Below are positions 11,824 to 23,039 of a stretch of 64,000 nucleotides of DNA, in pieces (position 1 is the stretch's first letter; each line of letters starts with the position of its first letter). The stretch lies in NCBI GenBank assembly GCA_008508345.1, contig QNGE01000107.1, positions 328,338 to 392,337 of the forward strand. The letters run 5' to 3'. The DNA comes from Paragonimus westermani. Taxonomy: Eukaryota > Platyhelminthes > Trematoda > Plagiorchiida > Troglotrematidae. The notes under the pieces are model-generated. The model ran no database searches, was not told the DNA's origin, and saw only the letters and a program-made list of their open reading frames with translations. Position numbers and translations under genes: made by a program.

Positions 11824-12762
11824 ATGGAAGAAAATAAGTCAACCGAACGTCTGACTAACTACTGGTACATAAGTTGGACATTCAGATCTTTACTTGTTAG
11901 CAATCGAACGGTGCATGTTATTGAACATGTTAATCGATACGCCCACATATACGAGTTGCATATGCATGAAGACAAACGCATGCAACACCAATGCACCACA
12001 AAAGAAGCACTAATGGTTAATGATCTAATTGTGGCACACGTTGGGCGGGTGTTGAATTGTATCCGAATAATTAAATCGCAACTGGGATGTTTTTACGAAT
12101 TTGCCAATCTGGAACCTTTGAGGCAGGAGGTGAAACTTCTAACCAACTTACTTTGCGTGGAAGTTGCAAAAAGTAACATCAGTTTTCCAAGTACCAAATC
12201 TGGCAAAATGTCTCCTAATTCTGACTGCTCATCCTCAATGACAGCTCAAGAAGCTTTGTCACAAGTGCTGTCCACAACTCCACTTCCAGCAACTCCGAAA
12301 GTCTACATCACCACACGCACTTCGGCTCTGGATGCAAGCAAAAATAACGGCAAGAACAGTTATGGAAGAGCAAAATTACACATTCCAGATTCAAATACAA
12401 CAGTACCGGATTTAGTTCAGCTACCCCCCACACCCAATTCCGTTCATCTGGATATAACATTAGCTACAAGATCTTTTTGTCTACTAGAAAGTTTAATGAA
12501 ACTGGTGTACACCACTCATCTTCAACGGAAGTCACCAAATCCCACTGAAACTCCAGGAGCGATAGATCCGATCAGTATGTCTTTGGTCCACATTCATCAG
12601 GCACGTCGTGTGTTGAATCAGTTGCGTGAGGTTATCGACCGTATTAATAATAGGCGGCACGTCGACCGCATCTTAATAAATTTGAGACGCCGAAGCACTA
12701 TCAAATCCTTGATGTATATGATCGACCAGGAAAGCAACAAAAATTCACCTTGGCGTATATAA
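11824..12762 (+). CDS. Single-exon gene encoding a 312-aa protein of unknown function
   Basis: This is the longest open frame in the window, uninterrupted from ATG to TAA. A TAA in the same frame at 11755 precedes the ATG, so 11824 is the first usable start. I do not recognise the family. Residues ~1-120 look alpha-helical and have no signal peptide, residues ~120-200 are Ser/Thr/Pro-rich and probably disordered (P-A-T-P-K, P-P-T-P-N), and residues ~205-312 are helical again and turn strongly basic (R-R-x-L-N-Q-L-R, then L-R-R-R-S-T). There are no transmembrane segments, zinc fingers or catalytic motifs. TATA upstream and AATAAA downstream make a compact complete gene. Alternatively it is the last exon of a larger gene, since acceptors at 11749 (stop in frame) or 11807 are possible. 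Confidence 0.72.
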   Translation: MEENKSTERLTNYWYISWTFRSLLVSNRTVHVIEHVNRYAHIYELHMHEDKRMQHQCTTKEALMVNDLIVAHVGRVLNCIRIIKSQLGCFYEFANLEPLRQEVKLLTNLLCVEVAKSNISFPSTKSGKMSPNSDCSSSMTAQEALSQVLSTTPLPATPKVYITTRTSALDASKNNGKNSYGRAKLHIPDSNTTVPDLVQLPPTPNSVHLDITLATRSFCLLESLMKLVYTTHLQRKSPNPTETPGAIDPISMSLVHIHQARRVLNQLREVIDRINNRRHVDRILINLRRRSTIKSLMYMIDQESNKNSPWRI

Positions 12763-12940
12763 ACCTTAGTAACAAAATTATATGAAAGTTATCTCAACAA
12801 TGCTGAGAAATGGATATAAATTATAAATGTGTAAAAATATGCCATGTTAAAATCACACTTTCATAGCGGTTTCATTGAAAGGTTGTTCTGAATCACATGT
12901 GTTTCTGCTGTCAAGATTATTCTTGTATAACGGGTGCTAA

Positions 12941-12946
12941 AATAAA
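12941..12946 (+). terminator. AATAAA polyadenylation signal
   Basis: Canonical AATAAA 178 nt after the TAA of the 312-aa gene, followed by T-rich sequence (GTTCATTTCCATATTTATTG). It fits a short 3' UTR of about 200 nt. Confidence 0.6.
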
Positions 12947-12964
12947 GTTCATTTCCATATTTAT

Positions 12965-15064
12965 TGATCATCCACCTGACAGCAAATGAAATATTTCGAT
13001 TGAGTAAATTTGGATATTAAAAGCTCTCCACTTTGTTTGACAACACCGTATAGGAATTCAAGCAACTGCCAATGATTTAGGCACAGTAGACCGTGCTTCT
13101 TTTGCGAGCTAGGACCCTCATGACACGCCCGGTGCTTAGGTGAGAACGTTGCTGGATGTAAGGTCTATCGTGGTTTACTGTCGAGAATGCTGCTGTTGTC
13201 TGAATGGGTTGACATCAAATTAGCAAGAATTGCTGGAAGGGCGCACTCGAAATCACAGAATGTTTTATTCATACCTAAAAATTGATAGACGATTTCTAAC
13301 GTGTATACCATTCAACGCCGCTTGTTTCAGGTTGAACGTGGATGTTTGAAAGCGTAAACCATATCCCTTCCTGGAAAAAGGGAATTTCTTTAATTCACGG
13401 CGGTTTACGCCTACTAACCATTAATGTCACTCTTTCGCACACTGTTGAATGAGTTGACGAGGTTTATCAGGTAAAAATTAGAATCTAATGAGAAAATAAT
13501 GGATTTTTTCATTCCTACACATTCGGTGAAAGCGTATGTTCGAAGGAGGAAATGTGACATGTTGTACAGTTATTTTTTACGCACTTCTTCAGCCGAATCT
13601 GTCAACTTTATTGAAACGTTGCGTTTGCATCGATATTGAAGATTCGTGTATTATCCAACGATGGACCGCTTTTATTTTCAATATTATCCAGTCTGTTAAG
13701 TAATCTACATCGATTGACACACTGGTGAATCTGCATAGTCTTTTATCCCATCTTACATGTATATATACCACTCCTTACATTTGAACCATCAGACATGAAG
13801 AGGCTAGTTGGTTATCTCTAGTGAATCATGTGACCAAAATGTGGCTCTTTACAGACCAGAAGATTATCGTAGCAGATTTATTAGGTACATATATATATAT
13901 ATACAGCTTAAAAATGGGGAAAGTTAATCACAGATACCGTAAGTAGCCGAATTATAGGAAAAATCAGTGGTCCACAACACACTTGCTACTCTGTGAAAGT
14001 TGTCTTTTCACAATGAGATTGTAAGCTAAGAGTGGAAGCCGTATTTTTGACCAGAATATTTTCTAAACACTGTTAACCTGTGTCTCACGCAGGCAATCCG
14101 TGAATGGAAGATAAATATTTCTGAACTCTATTCGGGACCATTTTTTCCTGGCAGGGTCAGACAGCAAGATCAAATACGGAATTGGCCGATACGTTGCTAG
14201 AACGTCCATCGTCACTTATAGTCTACGCTGATTGACTAAAGAACATTCACGGTAGATAGAATAATGTTTGAGGTTTTCTGGAACAGGTGTGCTTTCTACT
14301 AAGTAACTTCTCAAACGGTGATGTTTCGAACATTTGCTTCTCTACACTTCCATGCCATGCAAATGCCTTCTTCCACATCATTGCAACCATGCATGTCCGT
14401 CTCGTCGAAATGCACGTCTGTATTCTGTGTACCCACTGAAGTAAATTAACTTGATTAGCAAAAGTGGGCCTGCGCAATGTTGTTACGTAGACGTTCACCC
14501 ACAATAATGACATTCCTCTACAGACTATAGGATGCTCCTCATGCCGCAGTCAAGGGTGGTAAATGACACGGCGTTAAAGGTGCATTGCACTGATCAGTAA
14601 CACCGTACTTCGATTATTGGTTCATGTTACATACACCTCTAGTGAGTTTCGTACGTGTGGTATACTTACGAGTACACATAGGTGGGCAGCCTGCACTTCA
14701 CCACTGATGGCACGCAATATTAATTTTATAAGTCTCAAGCTATTAACACTGACAAACTGGCATAAGTTTACATAGAGTTTCCATAAACTTACACTTAGAC
14801 TTTCTTTAAATTGGGAGACATGCCAAACCGTATTTCTCCTCTAAATTTTGATTTAAAGACGTGGAAGTGGAGCGTTGAAGTCTGTTAATCGCGGTATGCT
14901 TTCAGGGGCGACAAATCGCCCTAAAAGATCACACACGATCAGTTTTCAATTTTTAGTCACAACGCTGTTTACAAACGAGTGTTTTAAGACCACTTTAAAA
15001 AGTTAATACTCATGATGAATGAGTTGGAATTGAGTTTTACATGGGCGGTCACGAGATGAATCAC

Positions 15065-15118
<54 letters not shown>

Positions 15119-18089
15119 GGACGTGTGCCTGTGCCCAGACCAATGGATCACATGAAAATAAACGCAATTTTCCCATTCGGTGACCTATGAGGACTACAGC
15201 ACAGTGAGTTGTGAAAGAGAACGTGTAACCGTTTTCATCATCTGAATGTAAATTTTGTGTATTTCCTGCGTGTGAAAAATGTCTACAGTCATAGTTGAAC
15301 AATACTGCCCTTAATGTTTTGTACTAAACCCCATGCCTCCGTGAATGAACAAAACAGCGCAAAGAAAGACAGATTGAAGCGAACTTATTTACACTTGAAG
15401 TGCTAACCGTCAGTTGGTCGCCAACAACGAACACAGTTTCTGTCAGTAGTTATCATAATTAAAACTTCTAGCCTGTTTTGTAGATGTACAGTGCACTTTA
15501 TACTATTGAGAGTTTGCCATGTCATGCAAAATGGAATGCTCCGAAATTGACAGGAATGATCACACCTACTCAACACGTGGTTTCAGTTCAAAATGAGCCT
15601 CATTGCCAGTCTGGTCGGTAAATTGTCAGATAATCGTGACGTGTTGTACTCATAAGAGCACCTCATATTTTACAGGCAACTCTATAACATGAATCCATGA
15701 TTTGTCATTTGACGTCATCCATTGTCAAGCAAGAGTCGTGCTAACTGATCAGAACATTAGAATAAACATGATGTTCCTACGGCCACCTTTGTGGTCGCAT
15801 CACTTTCAACCTTCAAACACAGCGCGAACGAAATCTACATCACAGTGCGAAACCCATTATCGCTGGCTGCCATCTGATTTTACGGAGGAAAATACACGTG
15901 GAGGCACCTTCGCTTTGTTGTGACACATCACTACTGTGAAACGACTGAGCAATCTCTAGGGTTTTAAGCAGACGTGGTCGAACAAACATCACTCATGCCG
16001 TCGCTATGGTAACAGACGTAGTGGTTTATGAAGTTGGGCAAAAATGGCAGAATCTAAATCCCAGGCAAATGAGCTTGAGACTACGGTAGATTGCTTAACG
16101 ATTTCGGATGCTGTTCGCAGCATTGCTATTGGCTCAAGTCGACAGGCCGATAAGAATGAACTCGAGGCGAACATCAACATCGTCTGAATGTGGCGGACGT
16201 CGGATAGCACAGCGTGTTTTTGGTGTTAACAAGCAAGTCTGATCAGAGTAGTTTGACATGACTTACTCAAAAACACCGAATCACTGTCTTGACTGCTTTG
16301 AGTGAAGCATTGCTTTGAATGCCAAAAGGTGGGAAAATGAAGCATTTAATCGCAAACAGTTTTTGCATGGCTTGAAAGGGACTGGTTCTGAGTCTTCGTG
16401 GACTGTTCAGTGAGGACGCGATGATTAGCAATGAGAGTAACTTTGGTCTGGATGATTCTTCCAGTGGGGATGGTAGTGGAACGACCGTCGAAAGAATGTG
16501 TTTTGGCAGGAGACCCATTGATAGGCGACTTTGGGACGTACTGACCGCTGCAGGTCGGAGTGAACTGGCTGTGCTCAATAGTGAACAAAATCATTATTTT
16601 ACTTAAGAACATGGAACTGACTTCTGTCACTATGTGATACGTCACGCTTACATACGGGACTCTATCTCGAATAAGGTGCTTCTTTATAAATGTGTTCTAG
16701 ACATTCGCTTTCGCTCATTGGATCAACTGCATCTGCTCTTCAGCCCACTCATCCTTCCGACAATATTTACCAAATAAGTACGCAACAACGCTGAAATATA
16801 CGGCTCCACTGCTAAGTTGTAGGCTTCATTACTGCAAGTATAGAATAACAGAAATCTAACTGCACTTGGCACTTTCGTCAGCAGTAAGCAGAAACTGTTC
16901 ACATAGTAGATTAGAGGAAGCATTCCGCGTGGACTGCTTTCTAAAGATACCTTCCCAGGGTTTATCCATAATTTTGTATCGGGAATCTTTTTGAAGGTTT
17001 CTCGACAACTTCAGTTACAGTCGTCTTATTTAGCTGTGTGTCGGTTTCAAAAACTGTTATATCTTTGAGTGGTCCCCTAAACATGTCATCCGGTGTACAC
17101 ACTTATCTGAGGGGTTGCAAACATATATATATATCTTCAAAAACTCCATAACAGCTTTTCTCAAAATGATACTTACCTACAGGGACGACTGCTTTAGATG
17201 GTTGCGCATTGGCTGGTTAACATATGTGTTACTAACTCGACAAATTATTGGGGGTAGTAGTCTAACAGCTTTCATTGCATCAACCGTACTGTTTTGTCGG
17301 ATTTAAAATAAGGACGCGGAATTGGGTTTATTTTACCGAGAAAAAGTGGAGTCTTTTTCATTCACACGAGAATGACTGATTCCACAAAACGATGCGCGAC
17401 CAGTCTGGCGATCAATTGCACGAGGAAGTCATAGATCTCGCACGATTTCGCCACATAATCTGCAGAAACACCACTATATTCAGACAAACATAAAATGGTT
17501 TCCAGATTCTTTTCTTATGAAACATAAAATGTTAAAGTATTTTAATTTTCAAATTTTCCTGTAAAAACGATTTCGCAGTTGCTATCGAGTACTGTCGGAT
17601 TATTGAAATTTAGTAGCTGAATTTCCAGAATGTTCGAGATCTCCGAAGATAAATATTTTCAGAATCAGCCTAACTGAAGAGATTTCATTTGGCTTGTGAG
17701 TAATACCTCTGCATCAGGAACGCAGAAGATGAGGTAATTTTAACAAACGGTCAGGTATTTTTATGTCGTTCTACAAGTGCCTAAAGGTTGTGCACATAAA
17801 CGAAGTGAACGAAAGGAATAATTTTGATTGTACGGCAAAGCACTAACGCAAACAAGTAGGAGTATTCGGATGCCGCTTTTCACAAACGTATCCGAACAGT
17901 TTTTTGAAAGACTTCCATAACCATGTGAAAACTTCCGAAAACCAATCCTTGACCTCAGTGTGAGAGCTTTTTCTGACAGGTCCAACCCAATTACCTTGAA
18001 CTGAGCCACTGCATTTGGGTGGAGGCTTAGGTGAAAACGTATATGTCCAAAGTGCACTACTGATCATTGGGAGATTTGATTAATACCAC
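12965..18089. other. Unassigned intergenic DNA
   Basis: No gene recognised. It includes a (TA)n tract at about 13888-13902 and a TTG microsatellite at 15065. A short coding-looking frame at 16044-16187 and another at 16421-16606 have no family motif and no splice context that I could establish. Confidence 0.4.
15065..15117 (+). repeat. (TGT)n trinucleotide microsatellite, about 17 units
   Basis: Uninterrupted TTG/TGT repeat of about 52 nt. Read on the minus strand it gives a run of 17 Asn codons inside a 99-codon frame, which is an artefact of the repeat. Confidence 0.95.
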
Positions 18090-18268
18090 GTTGACCATCA
18101 CTCTTTCACCACAGCCTTCACATTCAAATAGAATTTCTTGCTCAACTTTCTAGAAAACAAGCACTAGATCCGAGTCCCGCTTCTGCTGGAGCTAGTCAAC
18201 AATGCGCCCAGGATAACAACTTCGACCAAGCTTCCATGAGGCAATTGTGTTCACCACTGCACCATCGA
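18090..18268 (-). repeat. tRNA-derived SINE copy (family A)
   Basis: Aligned by eye with the copy at 61880-62072, same orientation. Shared blocks are GTTGACCATCACT at one end, AAGCACTAGA-TC-GAGT in the middle, and CATGAGGCAA-TGTGTT-ACCACTG at the other. The last corresponds to the A-box end of the tRNA-like head. The B-box region (about 18212-18225) is decayed. The copy looks full length. Confidence 0.65.
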
Positions 18269-18490
18269 CCACATGCTGAGAAAGACGTACTTGTCATATC
18301 TGAACACTCAGCCACCTTCGTTTGCGATTTATGATCCGTTTGCCTGAACGTTTCCATAACAGACGCAGTAACTGTTCTAGTAAATCCAATCAATAATCCC
18401 GCGATTAGGATTTTCAACAAAGATCAACACAGTTAGTTGAGAAAAGCTCGGCAGTGATAAGGACATGCATTATTGATGGACTCTTATATG

Positions 18491-18580
18491 GGAGAAACTC
18501 CACTTTTGAGATTTCCTTAAAACAGGCTGGCTGGAAAGTCTCTGTTTAACTTCAATAGCAAAAGTGCCTGCTGCGATGAG
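18491..18580 (+). repeat. SINE family A fragment, body only
   Basis: Plus-strand stretch with GAGAAACTC and GGCTGGCTGGAAAGTCT, the body motifs of family A, then GCCTGCTGCGAT near its end. There is no tRNA-like head. It lies 220 bp from an opposite-orientation copy. Confidence 0.5.
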
Positions 18581-18599
18581 AATGAAAACAGTCAGGAAC

Positions 18600-20790
18600 A
18601 AGGTGAATAAATAAACGAAGAGATGTGTATGCTTTCAAACATCGAACACAAAGGGTGAGTTATCTGAATCTGCTAAACAAATCATTGTGGTAAAATGTTA
18701 GACGCTAAAAGTGAATGCAAGCTTCAAACTAACTTGGATTTGTTTGTGGAACAAATCCAAGTGTATAAAATGTTATATTTGAGAACTTCATTAGATTTTT
18801 ATCACGAAGAGCTTTTAATCAGCTCTGTGACAATTAACTGGCTGATTTCTAATCTTCATAACTTCGTTACAGTCGTAATTTACAAAGTGAACGACACACA
18901 CCCCCTAACGACAGGTTTGAAGTCCAAGTATAATGCAAAACTCTGCAACTATGTAAGTGCACAAAATTGAATTTTCGTCGGCTGTACAAAATTCACCCGC
19001 AATTCATGTCTCGGCCAGATATGAATTTCATCTTCGGTCGTTTATGATTTTAAAGAAAATATACTGGTCATTACAAAGTGGACGTTAGGTTATCCAGGAC
19101 AGAATTAACGTACGCACTCGGTTACCTGTTCGGTAACTAGTGGTTATCTGTCAAAACATGCAGACTTCATGTCGCGTAACAAGCCCAACACTGCTTAACT
19201 AGCTTAAGGGAGTCACTCTACGGTAGACCTGACTGTCATAGATCTAAAGGTCGGGTGCGTTTTTGTGCACCAGCTGAACCCATAAGGTAAAGCCAATATC
19301 CTCGAAGATCACTGATGGTGTCAGATGAAGTTAAGCGGTCAAGCTACTTACGAGTAGCCAGAAGTAAACACTGAAAATATTGCACGATGAGTTCTAGCAA
19401 GAGAGGAATTCAAGCTCTATAGTTCCATCCGAAATGGGCCAACACAAAAGTCTGCCTGAAAATGAAATGCGTAATCAAGTGAGAGCGATATTCGAGTGGT
19501 AATAATGATTCCTTAAACGGTTTTTCATGTTTACAAGGTTTACGTTAACAGTTATCCTTATTGCAAGACCGTTATATAATGTAGAAAATTAACTTGTTCG
19601 TCGTTTTTCACCTTGATCCCGCTAATGGACGATTTTTGCTCTACTTTCGTTCCCGGTTCACAAGATGAAGAATAGGTGCTTCCATGGTAGAATCCGCTCT
19701 CATATGGGGTCGTCCAGAGTTTTCTAGTTGGCTGAAAACGTTGGGGTTGTGATTGCAAATATGACCGATCAAACGGTCCTGAAAGAATTTCTTGATGTAA
19801 TGCGAAAAGGATTTACAGGGTTGGAATGGTTCTACCTGGAGCAGACGGTACTCATCGCGTTCGTCAGTACCGTATTCCTTGAATATTCACTTGGGTGGTT
19901 CAAGTCCACTTAGTCCTCTCGGGATTAGAAATTACTGACTGTGCAGTCAATCTAAGAAAACCGGTTGATGAACCCGCACGAGCTAAGCAACTGATCAAAA
20001 AAAAAAGATTTTAATTGACCAGTTACTGTAAAGGGTGTCAGCAGCCGTCGGATAACAAATCAAAGCTGGAATCCTCTCCTGTTCTATGAAGTTGCAAAAG
20101 TCGCACTTGGCGGTTTAGTGATTGCTCCGTGAAACTGCCCCGAGTGTGAATTCGATCAGTTTGGGCAAATATAACTATATTTACGGAGTTTGGTTCTTCG
20201 GGCGAAGTTTCCCAATGAAGTGTTAACACCGAGAACAAGGAAGAATGCAGATAATGACGACACCGTATTCTACTGATTAGAAAGAAAGATATCTACAAAG
20301 GGTATGTTTGTTTTGGAAGTGTGCGGTAGTTGAATAAAAAAACTTCCGGATTGTTTTGCCTGGAGCTTGATATCTAATAACGGGAAAATTCGGCCAGACG
20401 GCAGTTCAGGTTGGGATCAAAACCTGCGGAAGGCGGAATCACGGTCTGGGTAACAAAGGGGTTGAAAATTCAAAGCTTTTTGGTGTAGACCACGCGACAG
20501 CGTTCTCTGCACACATGTTTTATTGAGAAAACGGGTGTAGTAGCTTTCATTTGATAAGGTATGATTCCTAATTTGTTGATCACAACAACACAGTACAGTT
20601 TGCGATTTCCTCAAATGCACGTTGAAATGTACTGCTGGTGGATTTTCCCAAATTTGCTGGAATCACTATTTATTCAAAATAGGACAGGCGTTTTAACGGG
20701 TATCGCATGATCTTCGTAATTAACAGATACAAAGTGTATCAAAGATAGATAAAAGGAAACATATCTAAACCGAATGTGATTTGTGTACAG
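18600..20790. other. Unassigned intergenic DNA
   Basis: Only short frames, none with recognisable motifs; no repeat identified. Confidence 0.4.
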
Positions 20791-21389
20791 AGATTACTGG
20801 GTAAGGTAGCCTAAGAGCTGTGAAAATCGTCTATTACAGACAAAGTGCCCAACCCCTTCGGTGGACAACTGCGTTTTTCTATGCCAAGTTATCATCTGTC
20901 CCCCTCCAACCTTAAGCCGGTCGCTGCAAAGCCGGCAGAGTGCTTGATACAACAGAAGATTAGGTGGCGTCCTTAATTTACAGTCTGGCCACTTAGATCT
21001 GTGCAAACGTAAAGACCGGACAAAAGAACTTGAATGGCAATCACTGCAGAATATCCGTTTCCTAATCTCCTCATTGCTTAACGGTTGGTGTCATCCGATG
21101 GGAGCAATCGAACGAAGACATCCGTGGTCATGTCCATGTCTCCTACTCTGAGCAGCCAAGTTTCACTATCGCAAAATGATACAGCCCTCACGGAAGCCTT
21201 ATATACGCGACCCTTCAAGCTTCAGAGATATGCACATCTGTCGCCACAGATTTCTCAGATTAGCAAACACTGCCCTCCCTCTACAAATACGAGCTTCTAT
21301 TTCATTCCGTACGCTCCACTCACCGCTGATACAGTTCCCCAATTACACAAACTGGCCAACAACTTCCGTGCATCAAGTAGCAGCATGTT

Positions 21390-21737
21390 GTGGTCAGCAC
21401 AAACAAGATCAGTCTTCCATCAGGTAGGAGGTTCACGCCAGCATCTTGTGAGTGTCGGGGACAGTCCTAAATTATTTTGTCTACGGCAAAGTGAATACGG
21501 TGAAAGTGGAAAGCCTTGGAGCACGCCGCTTCCGGTGCTGAAACTGAGAGATCGTCCACTGTATGCCCTGAAATGAGCCGGAATGTGAGAGTGAAGCGCG
21601 GACAGTATGTTCATATGCTCGGTCGGTACACCTCTGCGTTTAAACATCCCTAAAAGCATTGATCGATCCTCTGGGTCGAACACACCCTCATAACTGAGAA
21701 ATACGACGATTGTTGGCCGTTTTCGACGCTGCTCCAA
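21390..21737 (-). pseudogene. LINE reverse transcriptase remnant
   Basis: The open part (21420-21737) has F-L-S-Y-E-G-V-F-D-P-E-D-R-S (family: F-L-D-x-x-A-A-F-D-S-V-D-R-S), so the motif A AAFD is changed to GVFD with its Asp kept. G-V-L-Q-G-F-P-L-S-P follows, equivalent to G-V-R-Q-G-C-P-L-S-P. After a frameshift A-V-D-K-I-I and G-V-N-L-L-P-D-G-R-L follow. The Y-A-D-D box appears as C-A-D-H near 21391-21402, so catalysis is lost. Confidence 0.65.
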
Positions 21738-22188
21738 AATTTGACGAAGAGTAAAATTATGGTCAAAACATCCTCACCCAGGACGAAACCTTGTTTGTTC
21801 CTCTCCACTATAAGCCTCCTGAGTTGCAGTGAGTCGAAGAAGTGTAACGGATGTCAAAACCTTAGTAATGACTGGGGTCAAGCTATTTTCTCTGTGATTC
21901 GCACAAAATCCCACGACTACCTTTTAACCGTGCGAACTATAATCGAGCAAACCCAGCATGGAGGGATAATCTCTGTCGTCCACACACGTTGAAAAGACTG
22001 AGTCAAAACCTCTGCTAACACCTACCCACCTCCTTTGAAAAGTGCTGACACGAGATCATCTGAGCCAGTAGTCTATTACGTTTGAGAGCCGAAATACAAT
22101 TGCGCACCCCAGTTTTAGCGGGTGGTTCTAACTTTGCGGATCAGAATACTACGTTACACAGTGGAAGCCAAGTGTTTCGCTCAGTAAC

Positions 22189-22713
22189 CTAAACCTCTCG
22201 ACTTAATGTAAATTGGTGTGCCATCTGCCTCGCTGATAGGTCCACTGACAGACGGTCGCCTGGGACGAGTGGCACAGACAAGCGTGGAGAGTCTCCCAGT
22301 GTTCCTGAAGCGAAAGCAGTCTCTACTTTCTTAACTTTTTCCACCAACCAAGCCTGACGGTCAGCATTTAGGCTACGTTTCAGTTTCCTACACATATCTC
22401 TCCTAAAATTTTTATGTGAACTACCAGCAGGAATATTCCGTCTGGCTTCTAACAATTCCAGAGGTTTCTCCGAGATCAGATATCTGTTCAACCCATGTAC
22501 ATACATGCCGCATGCTACACTACCTGATTCGTAAACTGTCTGTGACATTATGGTCCAGCAGCTATTAGGATCTTCGGGGTGAGAACTGCTAAGGTTGCTT
22601 TCCAAACTGGTTTGGTACTTGCGCTCTACTGACGGTATGGCCAGTTTCTCAACAGTCAGTCGCTGCTTTCGGTAGAGTCGCTTCCCTAACAAGACTACGC
22701 ACGAAACGACCAC
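22189..22713 (-). pseudogene. LINE endonuclease-RT linker, open for 174 codons
   Basis: The region between the endonuclease and RT is preserved as one frame. It includes L-A-I-P-S-V-E-R-K-Y-Q-T, then H-P-E-D-P, E-K-P-L-E-L-L-E-A-R-R-N-I-P-A-G-S, and a basic R-R-D-M-C-R-K-L-K-R-S-L helix followed by a V-E-T-A-F-A-S-G stretch. These are the typical connector blocks of fluke RTE elements. The open frame is a remnant, not a host gene. Confidence 0.7.
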
Positions 22714-23039
22714 CTACCAGCGCATTGTCTGAACCCAAGTATGTGATGCGATAATAATGACAGTCTCGAATGGAGCCCCACCCTCTATAGCTAACAGATA
22801 TGTTGTCTGTCTGTGACCATATCTGACCCGGAGAAGAAGGGCGTCAAACATGACGGTGATACGCAGTACGTCTAAAATTAGTGCTGGCTACAGTACCTTA
22901 TGGTCAGCACATAGTTGTAACAACTATCCGCCAAAGTTTAAAATCAGGCACTGGTAAGGGTTTGCTCTACCGATTTGCTTTAACGAGGGCGAAACTAGAG
23001 TAAAGTATCTCTTTTGAGACAGACTAACCTGAAAGCTTT

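Noticed and set aside
15003..15302. 99-codon minus-strand frame with a poly-Asn run
   Set aside because: The run comes from the TTG microsatellite; the flanking residues show no domain.
16044..16187. 48-codon frame starting M-A-E-S-K with a coding look
   Set aside because: It is short, has no splice signals or family similarity that I could establish, and is followed by stops in all frames.
21085..21576. 163-codon plus-strand frame
   Set aside because: It is antisense to the minus-strand LINE, whose conserved RT blocks explain the sequence.
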